Shown: positions 15,961-23,019 of the stretch, in pieces
Layout: each line of letters starts with the position of its first letter
Position numbering within the stretch: the stretch's first letter is position 1
The notes under the pieces: model-generated
The model's input: the letters and a program-made list of their open reading frames with translations, nothing else
What the model was told of the DNA's origin: nothing
Database searches by the model: none
Assembly: GCA_964483175.1 (NCBI GenBank)
Contig: CAZAAT010000017.1
Location: 1-37,020, forward strand
DNA length: 37,020 bases
Origin: JAAYHC01 sp964483175
GTDB lineage: Bacteria > Bacillota > UBA5301
Direction of reading: 5' to 3'
Position numbers and translations under genes: made by a program

Positions 15961-16053
15961 TCTAATGAACCAGCATCAGAAAAACTGTTGGCAGAGATGT
16001 CAGCAGTTTTTGTTAGGGGATGGATGGACGAAAAATGGACATTGTTCATTAGA
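15961..16053. repeat. 10-base inverted repeat enclosing a hairpin
   Basis: TCTAATGAAC (15961-15970) and GTTCATTAGA (16044-16053) are perfect inverted copies that flank the terminator-like hairpin at 15983-16013. Together they could fold as a nested RNA or mark a small mobile or regulatory unit. Confidence 0.5.
15983..16013 (+). terminator. Terminator-like hairpin, second of three related
   Basis: AACTGTTGGCA (15983-15993) and TGTCAGCAGTT (15998-16008) pair with two G-U wobbles around GAGA, followed by TTTTGTT. It lies upstream of the 29-codon ORF with no gene directly before it, so it may be an attenuator or the end of a small RNA. Confidence 0.65.
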
Positions 16054-16114
16054 GAGGAATTGTTCTGCGTATAAGCGAATAATTTATTAGGCTCACAGAG
16101 GGGAGGGGGAGTCT

Positions 16115-16204
16115 GTGAAGAATAAGATTATCGCTATTTTGGTTATTCTTGTAGTGGTGTTCTTGGCACAGGTTATCGCCTATGTACCACCAGGAGCGCA
16201 CTAG
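16115..16204 (+). CDS. Small hydrophobic peptide, 29 residues
   Basis: A GTG start is preceded by GGGGAGGGGGA at good spacing and opens a 29-codon frame ending in TAG. The peptide reads MKNKIIAILVILVVVFLAQV then IAYVPPGAH, a basic start, one hydrophobic segment and a short polar tail. It could be a one-helix membrane peptide, a cleaved signal-peptide-like secreted nonapeptide or a small toxin or leader. It lies between two near-identical terminator hairpins and so would be its own transcription unit. No promoter was identified with confidence, and I do not recognise a family. Confidence 0.5.
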   Translation: MKNKIIAILVILVVVFLAQVIAYVPPGAH

Positions 16205-16242
16205 GCAGCAATTATAGTCAATATTATTGTAGTAGATGTATG

Positions 16243-16272
16243 ACTGCTGGCAGAAATGTCAGCGGTTTTTTT
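16243..16272 (+). terminator. Terminator after the 29-codon ORF, third of three related
   Basis: ACTGCTGGCA (16243-16252) pairs with TGTCAGCGGT (16257-16266) around a GAAA tetraloop, followed by a run of seven T. The sequence differs from the hairpin at 15983 only at a few positions that keep pairing. Confidence 0.85.
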
Positions 16273-16306
16273 ATGCTCGGGAAGTGATGTGTCCAGATAC
16301 CATAAC

Positions 16307-16336
16307 TTGACAATAGGTCCCAAGGCAGGATAAAAT
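16307..16336 (+). promoter_or_regulatory. Sigma-A promoter of the lipoprotein gene at 16382
   Basis: TTGACA (16307-16312), an 18-base spacer and TAAAAT (16331-16336) closely match the vegetative consensus. Transcription should start near 16343. Confidence 0.75.
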
Positions 16337-16350
16337 TAACTCGAATCGAA

Positions 16351-16364
16351 CGGGCGACCGCCCG
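16351..16364 (+). promoter_or_regulatory. 5'-UTR hairpin before the lipoprotein gene
   Basis: CGGGC and GCCCG pair around GACC about eight bases after the predicted transcription start and just before the GGGAGGG ribosome site. It mirrors the hairpin of the other lipoprotein operon at 11024-11039. Confidence 0.5.
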
Positions 16365-16381
16365 AATGGGAGGGATTATCC

Positions 16382-17224
16382 TTGAGGCAAAAAAGGTCGT
16401 TATTCAAATTGGTAGTCCTAATTATTCTTGGTTTATTGGTCTCAGGTTGCGGTGGTGGTGGAGGCAAAACTGTTAATGATGCGGATTATTCTGCTGAGGT
16501 CAATGAGTTTCTTGATGAGTTTATTGCCGCGGTGGAAGAAAAGGAACTTGAGTTGGTGCTTGATTTCTTTGCCGAGCCGACCACGATTGACGGTGTGGAA
16601 CGTGATCGTTTAGATATTTCAGCGTGGTTAACTCACATGTTTGACGATTCTGATTACACGTTGGCTATTACTGGGACGGTTGCGTTAGCGGGAAAAACAG
16701 CTAACGTTGTAATTGCGGCAACGAATACTGAGTCAGAGATAATTAGATATGTGATGACTTTACAGCGAATTGAGGGCAGTTGGTTCATTACTGTAGTCCG
16801 AGAGTTAACTTCAGATGCCACTGATGGTTCCGTTACTCTATCATGGGAAAATTCGGCAGGTTCTCTTTTTGACTTCGACTTGTGTGTTCAAGAACCCGGA
16901 TTCCCAATACCAACCTGTGCAGACGTTGATCTAATTACTGCTAACGGATTCTTTGACCGCAATGCTGGCGCGGATGGTAATACATCCGAGACGTATACTT
17001 GGGATGAAGGTGCAGCAGCCGGAGATTATGTGTTCTCAGTGCAATTCGTGGGGGATTGTGAAGATTGGGATTCTGAGGCTCTTTCGCCCGCAGCTAGTCT
17101 CATCATTTGTGTTGGCGGGGAAATATATAATTACACCATTCCGCCGCTAGAGCCTTCGGAAATATCATGGCCGTTTTATGTAGTGAATTTGCCATCGGGC
17201 GAGGTTAGCGTAGCCAAATATTAA
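16382..17224 (+). CDS. Lipoprotein with NTF2-like and YfaP/DUF2135-like parts
   Basis: The 280-residue product starts with a lipoprotein signal peptide and lipobox GLLVSGC followed by a run of glycines. Residues about 35-140 resemble a small NTF2-like alpha/beta domain (VNEFLDEFIAAVEEKELELV and later VMTLQRIEGSWFI). Residues about 150-270 form a beta-rich domain with SWENSAGSLFDFDLCV and DYVFSVQFV, the pattern of YfaP/DUF2135 or pre-peptidase C-like domains. No catalytic motif is apparent, so the function is unknown. The TTG start is supported by GGGAGGG and by the lipobox position. It is a single-gene unit with its own promoter and terminator. The poly-Gly after the lipid Cys is also found in the two lipoproteins at 7.6-11.0 kb. 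Confidence 0.7.
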   Translation: MRQKRSLFKLVVLIILGLLVSGCGGGGGKTVNDADYSAEVNEFLDEFIAAVEEKELELVLDFFAEPTTIDGVERDRLDISAWLTHMFDDSDYTLAITGTVALAGKTANVVIAATNTESEIIRYVMTLQRIEGSWFITVVRELTSDATDGSVTLSWENSAGSLFDFDLCVQEPGFPIPTCADVDLITANGFFDRNAGADGNTSETYTWDEGAAAGDYVFSVQFVGDCEDWDSEALSPAASLIICVGGEIYNYTIPPLEPSEISWPFYVVNLPSGEVSVAKY

Positions 17225-17257
17225 AATTCTATAAGTAGATTGGATAGATCTTCTGAT

Positions 17258-17297
17258 AAGCTAGCGGCCTTTAGCGGGTTGCTAGCTTTCAATTTTT
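17258..17297 (+). terminator. Rho-independent terminator of the lipoprotein gene
   Basis: AAGCTAGC (17258-17265) and GCTAGCTT (17281-17288) pair perfectly, with GGCC/GGTT extending the stem inward, and T-rich sequence follows (TTTCAATTTTT). Confidence 0.75.
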
Positions 17298-17381
17298 GTG
17301 AATGAAAATGCATGGCAACCTGACTCCTTTTCTCTCCTTCGCAGGCATATCTTGGTAGGAGGATGTTAAGAGGAGACTCAC

Positions 17382-18113
17382 ATGAAAGCTGTCATTCTCG
17401 CCGGGGGCACCGGTACGCGTTTACATCAGTTAACCAAAGTGACCAACAAGCACCTGCTGCCTGTTGGTCGTTATCCGATGATCTATCATTCTATAGCAAA
17501 AATTCAGCAGACTGGGGTTACCAAAGCTCTGATCGTTACCGGCACGGAGCACCTTGGTGCCCTGACGGAACTTTTAGGTAGCGGCAGCCAGTGGGAGCTC
17601 GACTTCACCTATAAGGTTCAGGATCAGCCGGGCGGGATCGCCCATGCGCTAAGTTTTGCCGAGGATTTCGCTGCTGGTGAACCAATTCTGGTTGTGCTAG
17701 GGGACAACATTTTTTCCGCCGACTTGACCCCGTACATCGCCAATTTTCCTGGACCAAACATCGGAGCCAAGCTATTTCTGAGCAAGGTCGACCACCCAGA
17801 GCGGTTCGGAGTTCCGCAGTTAGTAGACGGGAAAATAACTGCCATTGTTGAAAAGCCCCTGAAACCACCTAGCGAATATGCGGTAACCGGGATTTATTTA
17901 TATGATAACCGAGTATTCGAGTTTATTCGCGGATTAAAGCCTTCGGCAAGAGGCGAATTAGAGATTACCGATGTCAACAACTTATACATTCAGCATGGCT
18001 TATTGACATACGAAATATTGCCGGGATACTGGACTGATGCCGGTACTTTGAGCTCGTTGCACAAAGCCACTAAGCTAACCAAAGATCTAGTCTACGAACT
18101 GTTTGAGAGGTGA
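17382..18113 (+). CDS. rfbA: Glucose-1-phosphate thymidylyltransferase (short form)
   Basis: This 243-residue protein makes dTDP-glucose from dTTP and glucose 1-phosphate, the first step to dTDP-rhamnose and other dTDP-deoxysugars. The nucleotide-binding LAGGTGTRL is at residues 6-14, followed by KVTNKHLLPV and, mid-protein, VVLGDNIF with the metal-binding Asp. It lacks the C-terminal extension of the about 290-residue enterobacterial RmlA and matches the shorter forms common in Bacillota and archaea. The ATG follows AGAGGAG. It opens a tight three-gene run with an rfbC-like and an rfbB gene (9 bases to the next start). No convincing promoter was found in the 93 bases after the preceding terminator. 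Confidence 0.92.
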   Translation: MKAVILAGGTGTRLHQLTKVTNKHLLPVGRYPMIYHSIAKIQQTGVTKALIVTGTEHLGALTELLGSGSQWELDFTYKVQDQPGGIAHALSFAEDFAAGEPILVVLGDNIFSADLTPYIANFPGPNIGAKLFLSKVDHPERFGVPQLVDGKITAIVEKPLKPPSEYAVTGIYLYDNRVFEFIRGLKPSARGELEITDVNNLYIQHGLLTYEILPGYWTDAGTLSSLHKATKLTKDLVYELFER

Positions 18114-18122
18114 GTATCAGGT

Positions 18123-18578
18123 ATGATTGAGGGGGTTGTTACCAAGAAGTTAAAGGTCATTCCTGATGAGCGAGGGCGGCTGATGGAGATCTTGCGCTCG
18201 GATGAGAATCTTTTCCGCGGGTTTGGTCAAGTCTATCTGACTACAGCTTACCCAGGTGTGGTTAAGGCCTGGCACTACCATAAACAGCAGTACGATAACT
18301 TTGCGGTTATTCAGGGTATGGCCAAGGTGGTTTTGTATGACCCGCGCGAAGGTTCGCCGACTAAGGGCGAGGTTAACGAGTTGTTTGCGGGCATCCATAA
18401 TCCTCTCTTGATTCAGATTCCACCCCGAGTTTATCATGGGTTTAAGTGTATCTCCGTGGAGGAGGCGATAATCTTGAACATCCCCACCAACACCTACAAT
18501 TATGACGAACCGGATGAATATCGATTAGACCCACACAACAGTTGTATTCCTTATGACTGGTCACGAAAGGATGGATAA
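18123..18578 (+). CDS. dTDP-4-dehydrorhamnose 3,5-epimerase family protein
   Basis: This 151-residue cupin-fold protein belongs to the RmlC family, which epimerises C3 and C5 of dTDP-4-keto-6-deoxyglucose. Family marks are DERGRLMEI at 15-23, GVVKAWHYH with the likely base His51, and IPPRVYHGF near residue 98. It is shorter than classical RmlC (about 180), lacking much of the C-terminal part, as in a widespread Bacillota/archaeal subgroup placed between rfbA and rfbB. Because the subgroup is less studied, a change to 3-epimerase or ketoisomerase activity is possible. Its gene ends inside the start region of the rfbB gene. The symbol rfbC is withheld for that reason. Confidence 0.8.
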   Translation: MIEGVVTKKLKVIPDERGRLMEILRSDENLFRGFGQVYLTTAYPGVVKAWHYHKQQYDNFAVIQGMAKVVLYDPREGSPTKGEVNELFAGIHNPLLIQIPPRVYHGFKCISVEEAIILNIPTNTYNYDEPDEYRLDPHNSCIPYDWSRKDG

Positions 18579-18582
18579 ACAA

Positions 18583-19521
18583 GTGAAACTGTTGGTCACC
18601 GGCGGGGCAGGGTTTATCGGCAGTAACTTCATCAATTATATCCTACCCAGGCACCTTGAGATAAAGGTGATCAACCTCGATAAACTCACTTATGCTGCAA
18701 ATCTGGCGAACCTGCGGGGGGTAGAGGAATCACCCCGCTACCACTTTATTCACGGGGATATTTGCGACCCCACAGCGGTGGCCAAAGCCTTTGCTTACGG
18801 GATCACGCATGTTATTCACTTTGCTGCTGAGTCGCATGTCGATCGCAGTATCGCCGGGCCAAGTGTTTTCATGCAGACCAACATTATCGGAACTCAGGTA
18901 TTGTTGGATGCGGCATTGGCTAACGGGATAGATATGTTTATACAGGTATCTACGGATGAAGTGTATGGGAGCATTGATCCGCCCGGCAGGTTCACGGAGA
19001 GCAGTTTGCTGGCGCCAAATAATCCGTATGCGGCGAGTAAGGCTGCTGCCGAAATGGTGGCCAGGTCCTACTGGCGAACGTATAGGCTGCCGGTGGTGAT
19101 TACGCGGTGCAGTAACAACTACGGACCAAATCAGCATCGGGAGAAATTAATACCGCTAACAATCACCAAAGCGCTCAGAGACGAGCCGATTCCGGTTTAT
19201 GGGGATGGGCTTAATGTGCGGGATTGGCTCTATGTCGAAGACCACTGTCGGGCGCTTGATTTATTGTTACAAGGCGGTAGGCCGGGAGAGGTGTACAATA
19301 TTGGCGGAAAATTTCCAAATACCAATCTAGAGGTTGTCCGGTCGATCCTCAGCCGTTTAGGCAAATCAGACTCGCTTATTAGCTTTGTTTCGGATCGGCC
19401 TGGCCATGATCGCCGGTATGCCTTGGATAGCAGTAAGCTCGAAAGGGAGTTGGGGTGGCAGCCGCAGATCTCTTTTGAAGAAGGGTTGGAAAAAACTTTA
19501 CAAGCGTATACAAGTGTTTAA
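18583..19521 (+). CDS. rfbB: dTDP-glucose 4,6-dehydratase
   Basis: This extended short-chain dehydrogenase family enzyme converts dTDP-glucose to dTDP-4-keto-6-deoxyglucose. It shows the NAD loop TGGAGFIGS at the N-terminus, the dehydratase triad-region TDE at 124-126, the YxxxK pair Tyr149/Lys153 and the family stretch SNNYGPNQHREKLIP. Length (about 312) is normal for the family. Two starts compete: ATG at 18571, overlapping the previous stop but with a ribosome site too close, and GTG at 18583, with AGGATGG at good spacing and the usual N-terminus MKLLVTGG; I chose the latter. With rfbA and the rfbC-like gene it makes a rhamnose-type precursor set, but no rfbD reductase is next to it. Confidence 0.9.
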   Translation: MKLLVTGGAGFIGSNFINYILPRHLEIKVINLDKLTYAANLANLRGVEESPRYHFIHGDICDPTAVAKAFAYGITHVIHFAAESHVDRSIAGPSVFMQTNIIGTQVLLDAALANGIDMFIQVSTDEVYGSIDPPGRFTESSLLAPNNPYAASKAAAEMVARSYWRTYRLPVVITRCSNNYGPNQHREKLIPLTITKALRDEPIPVYGDGLNVRDWLYVEDHCRALDLLLQGGRPGEVYNIGGKFPNTNLEVVRSILSRLGKSDSLISFVSDRPGHDRRYALDSSKLERELGWQPQISFEEGLEKTLQAYTSV

Positions 19522-19591
19522 GTCAGAGAACTGTCTTAGTCGGGTGCTTATGAGGACGTGTCCAAATGATAGCGAAAATTGCCTATATCCA

Positions 19592-19617
19592 GATACAATC
19601 ACGATACTAGTTGTATC
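19592..19617. promoter_or_regulatory. Inverted repeat before the Wzi-like gene
   Basis: GATACAA (19592-19598) and TTGTATC (19611-19617) form a perfect 7-base inverted repeat, with another GATAC inside the gap (19603-19607). It ends two bases before GGGGAGG and may be an operator or a hairpin controlling that ribosome site. Confidence 0.4.
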
Positions 19618-19658
19618 AGGGGAGGTAGTTCTCGCAAAATGCCTAATATATCAGTGAA

Positions 19659-20771
19659 ATGGACAAGCTAACAGCGATCATTACATTCGCTCTTATTGCA
19701 CTGCTTCTACCGGTACAGGGCCTTGCAGCCGACTGGGGCCACCTTAAGATCCAGGTTAGCCCAGAGGAGCTCAACCTACAGGAGGCCTATCTTTTTGCTG
19801 CCCCTGGTGGCTGGCAACTCACCGCCGGTTTACAGCAGCTCCAGTGGGGCCCGGGCAAAGCCGGAGATCTCTTCCTTTCTAAAGACTTTTCGATATGGGC
19901 AATTACAGCCCAAAAGACTTGGCGACTATGGGGCTACAAGATCAAAACTCAACAGTTGGTGGCTTCGGTGGACCCCGATCTCAATAAGATGCTCTTTGCA
20001 CACCGGTTAGAGAGTGAAGTCTGGCCAGGTTTGGTTATCGGCTTGGCGGAGAGTGCCATCGCGACCGGTGAGTTTACCCCCTGGCTCTACAATCCCATCC
20101 CCATTTGGCCGTTCTACCTATCTCAGCATCTGGTCAAAAAAGATGATCCTATTCAAGACAGATTAATCAATATCAACCTTTCACTTGATGCGACCTTTAC
20201 CAGGTCTTCCGGCACGCAAATCTATGGGCAGCTGTTCATCGATGATGCGCAGCAGGATCTGGCTCGTCGAGATACGGTGCCCGATTGGGGTGGTTTTCTG
20301 GTAGGCGTGAGCGACCCCAACCTTGCTTATTGGCCGGGATGGTCTGGGATGGTCGAGTACATCCTCATCACGAACTGGACGTATACCCATAAAAACGTGG
20401 ACAATAGTTACATTTTGCCGGACGGGACTTCGCTTGGTCACTGGTTAGGACCGGATGCGGATGCGATCGTGGTCCGGTTTGAGCATCAGATCTCTGACGA
20501 GACCAGTGTGCGGCTGAGATTGCAGCACGAGCGGCATGGTGAGGGGGTCCTCGGCGAAGGGTGGCGGCCAGAGTATCAGAAAGAGAATCTTTTTCTCTCC
20601 GGAGTGGTCGAAAAGAGGTATACCGTAGGGGCAGGGGTCAAGAGCCTGATCGTTAATGGCTTGTGCCTAGAGTCTGAGCTTTCTTGGACAGGTACGGTAA
20701 ATGCGGATAACAGCCTGGAGAAGAAAAGCAATGAGATCCGTCTTAAGGTCCAGGCAACCTGGCAGATCTAG
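19659..20771 (+). CDS. Wzi-like outer-membrane capsule assembly protein
   Basis: The 370-residue product has a signal peptide (hydrophobic core at about 6-18, cleavage near GLAA-DW) and a beta-barrel-like mature part. LQWGPGKAGDLFLSKDF (about 60-76) matches the WGPG..G.L.LS signature of the Wzi/CapA family, outer-membrane proteins that hold capsular or exopolysaccharide at the cell surface. It is shorter than E. coli Wzi (about 480), so the call is at family level only. The nearest strong ribosome site (GGGGAGG at 19619) is far from this ATG, so translation may depend on a short upstream frame. It stands between the nucleotide-sugar genes and the export operon, fitting a surface-attachment role. 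Its stop overlaps the stop of the convergent LolA-like gene at CTAG. Confidence 0.72.
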   Translation: MDKLTAIITFALIALLLPVQGLAADWGHLKIQVSPEELNLQEAYLFAAPGGWQLTAGLQQLQWGPGKAGDLFLSKDFSIWAITAQKTWRLWGYKIKTQQLVASVDPDLNKMLFAHRLESEVWPGLVIGLAESAIATGEFTPWLYNPIPIWPFYLSQHLVKKDDPIQDRLININLSLDATFTRSSGTQIYGQLFIDDAQQDLARRDTVPDWGGFLVGVSDPNLAYWPGWSGMVEYILITNWTYTHKNVDNSYILPDGTSLGHWLGPDADAIVVRFEHQISDETSVRLRLQHERHGEGVLGEGWRPEYQKENLFLSGVVEKRYTVGAGVKSLIVNGLCLESELSWTGTVNADNSLEKKSNEIRLKVQATWQI

Positions 20772-21445
20772 AGGCCGATATTGACTTGGTGCTCACTGAG
20801 GATGGCGGTAAACTCCACATGGTCGGAGTTAAGCAGGCTGGCCAACAGTTTGCCAAGACCTGAGGGCGGGAGGAGATCCGCCAAGAGCAGCCCTCCGGTG
20901 CCGGAAAGCTTGGTGGGAACCCAGGCATTAGGTGCAGCTTGGATATATTCGGCATCCATTATCGTGCGCCCACCTCCCGGTATGGACATATCGGATCGGA
21001 AAATCAGCCAGTTTGAGCTAGAGATCCAGAAGCGCATGGATAAGGGCTGTGCTTCTGTACTAGTAGGAGTTACATCGATGACAAAGATAGTCGCGTCTGC
21101 GGTTTCTTCGCAGTCAACTAGGGTGAGATGGTATCCCGTCCCGGTGAATTGTAAGGGGTCGGGAAAGAGGTACGGGTGTTGTGGGGTAAAAGTAACCCCG
21201 GCCATTGTAGCTTGGACTTGACTCGGTCGTTTGGTGGAGATTTCGCCAGAGAGTTTTGGTAGGGGTAAGATGCCGAGTTTGCTGCTTAAACTGACCCGGG
21301 CAGTAAAATCTTTGAGTCCGGACTGCGCTAAGAGCATCTTTTCCCAGATTTGGGTAGCTGTAAGGGTCTCATTTGCACTAATCAGTGAACTGATAAAAAG
21401 ATTTAATACCACGAAGAATACAAGAAAATCAGAAAGTTTAAACAT
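20768..21445 (-). CDS. LolA-like periplasmic lipoprotein-carrier fold protein
   Basis: This 225-residue protein has a signal peptide (hydrophobic core about 8-22) and a mature part that reads as a curved beta-sheet with one helix, as in LolA/LolB/RseB folds: TATQIWEKMLLAQSGLKDFTARVSLSSKL then GEISTKRPSQVQAT. LolA carries lipoproteins across the periplasm, while related proteins sense envelope stress. Similarity is by fold pattern rather than by strict motif, so the specific role is open. The ATG follows GGGAGA. Its stop codon shares the four bases CTAG with the stop of the Wzi-like gene, and its start diverges from the SLBB exporter gene over 192 bases that must carry both promoters; none could be assigned. 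Confidence 0.6.
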   Translation of the reverse strand: MFKLSDFLVFFVVLNLFISSLISANETLTATQIWEKMLLAQSGLKDFTARVSLSSKLGILPLPKLSGEISTKRPSQVQATMAGVTFTPQHPYLFPDPLQFTGTGYHLTLVDCEETADATIFVIDVTPTSTEAQPLSMRFWISSSNWLIFRSDMSIPGGGRTIMDAEYIQAAPNAWVPTKLSGTGGLLLADLLPPSGLGKLLASLLNSDHVEFTAILSEHQVNIGL

Positions 21446-21637
21446 CAGGCGGTCTCCCTGTACGAGAATGATATCTACATATTCTGGAAGGGTGCGAGAT
21501 TCCCTTTGGGAAAGAAATCGGGCTATTTGTTACGATTGTTTCCAAGAAAATCCTACTGAAATTAAAAGGGAAATTTTTAGGAAAGCCGAACATATTAAGG
21601 AAAATCGCTCAGGATTTGATGTGGGGGTTGTAACGTT

Positions 21638-23008
21638 TTGAAACGGCGGCAGGCCTTTTGTCTTTTATTAGTGATTATTTTTCTCGCCTGGTCAGCATGG
21701 GCTCATGCGAGCGAGACTTATCAATTAGGACCGGGTGATGTCTTGCAGGTCTCGGTCTGGGGGCATGAGGAGCTGAACCGGGTTGTCAAGGTCAGGCCTG
21801 ATGGTAAGATTAGTTTTCCCTTCGTTGGAGATCTGCTAGTAGACACGCTTACCCCCGAAGAGGTTAGGGACCGCCTTACAGTTCAACTGGCTGAATATAT
21901 CTTGAATCCACAGGTTACCGTGGTGGTTCAGGAGTTTCGGACGATTGGTGTACAGGTCGGAGGTAAAATTAAAGCTCCCGGACTATTTCGACTGCAGCCA
22001 GGCAGTAGCGCCTCTGATGCGATAGCTATGGCCGGAGGATTTGCCGTTGATGCAGATGTGAGCCGGGTTAAGGTCAGCTCCCGCAGCGGTCAGACCGTAG
22101 TGATTGCGGTCACCGGCCAGGGTTTTCAGCCGGATGTAGTGCTCAGTGATGGTGATCAGATTACCGTGCCGCAACTGGATAAAGTTACGGTGGTTGGGCA
22201 GGTGCGGTCACCTGGAGTGGTGATGGTACAACCGCCTGGCCGGGTAGCGGATGCGATTGCAGCGGCTGGGGGTCTGGGACCGGATGCGGATCTGACTCGC
22301 GTCAAGCTGATCCCGCGGGCTGGCGAGCCTCAAGTGCTTGATCTGTCTGGCTTTTACCGTACTGGTGAACAAGTAGGCAATCTGCCTGTTACTGATGGAG
22401 ACCAGATTGTCATCCCTGAACAGCATAGAGTTACCGTGCTGGGTGAGGTTACCAGACCGGGTTTGGTGCCGGTGACGAGCGGGGAAAACATCTTAGATAT
22501 TCTCGCTAAGGCAGGGGGAGCTACCATTGATGCGAATTTAGCGCTGGTGGAGGTCTCAACCTTTGCTGGTAATGCGCTGATTACCACGGAAACAGTTGAT
22601 GCAAGTGATCCATTTGCCAAGCTTGGTATTGTTATACCGGAGGATGGCAGGTTAGTAATCTCGGTACCGAAGCTCAGACGCCAGGTGACGGTTTTGGGAA
22701 AGGTTGCTCGTCCGGGAACCTACCCGATCACCGGCGAGACTCGCCTGATCGAGGCTATTGGCGCGGCGGGAGGACCAACTGAACGGGCTTCATTGGCTGA
22801 GGTCAGAGTTTATCGGGGTGGTGAGTTTGCCGATCCAGAGGCTGTAGTCCTCGGGCGGGATCATTTGCTCTTTGAAGGTGACCTGGAGGAAAACATTTCG
22901 CTGTCCTCGTCAGATGTGATTTTTGTTCCGGAGACCAAACGGATTGATTGGAATAAGGTTATCATGTTTTTGACCGGGATGAAACTGGTCAAGGATCTGT
23001 TGAACTAG
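21638..23008 (+). CDS. SLBB polysaccharide export protein (Wza-like)
   Basis: This 456-residue protein has a signal peptide (cleavage near AHA-SE, residue 25), a polysaccharide export domain (about 27-105, YQLGPGDVLQVSVWGHEEL) and then four SLBB-like repeats starting near residues 105, 185, 265 and 350, each with a V.V.G.V..PG signature and an AGG turn. It lacks the lipobox Cys of E. coli Wza but ends with a short amphipathic segment (VIMFLTGMKLVKDLL) that could insert in a membrane. It should form the periplasmic or outer-membrane channel for the polysaccharide. The start is TTG; its ribosome site is weak (GGGGGT). It heads the operon wzz-cpsD-cpsB. Confidence 0.85.
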   Translation: MKRRQAFCLLLVIIFLAWSAWAHASETYQLGPGDVLQVSVWGHEELNRVVKVRPDGKISFPFVGDLLVDTLTPEEVRDRLTVQLAEYILNPQVTVVVQEFRTIGVQVGGKIKAPGLFRLQPGSSASDAIAMAGGFAVDADVSRVKVSSRSGQTVVIAVTGQGFQPDVVLSDGDQITVPQLDKVTVVGQVRSPGVVMVQPPGRVADAIAAAGGLGPDADLTRVKLIPRAGEPQVLDLSGFYRTGEQVGNLPVTDGDQIVIPEQHRVTVLGEVTRPGLVPVTSGENILDILAKAGGATIDANLALVEVSTFAGNALITTETVDASDPFAKLGIVIPEDGRLVISVPKLRRQVTVLGKVARPGTYPITGETRLIEAIGAAGGPTERASLAEVRVYRGGEFADPEAVVLGRDHLLFEGDLEENISLSSSDVIFVPETKRIDWNKVIMFLTGMKLVKDLLN

Positions 23009-23019
23009 TGGAGGTTTCA

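Noticed and set aside
18123..18578. RmlC-like protein as a QdtA/FdtA-type ketoisomerase
   Set aside because: Its motifs (DERGRLMEI, HYH, IPPRVYHGF) fit the RmlC epimerase family better, and no 3-aminotransferase lies nearby in the rfb run.
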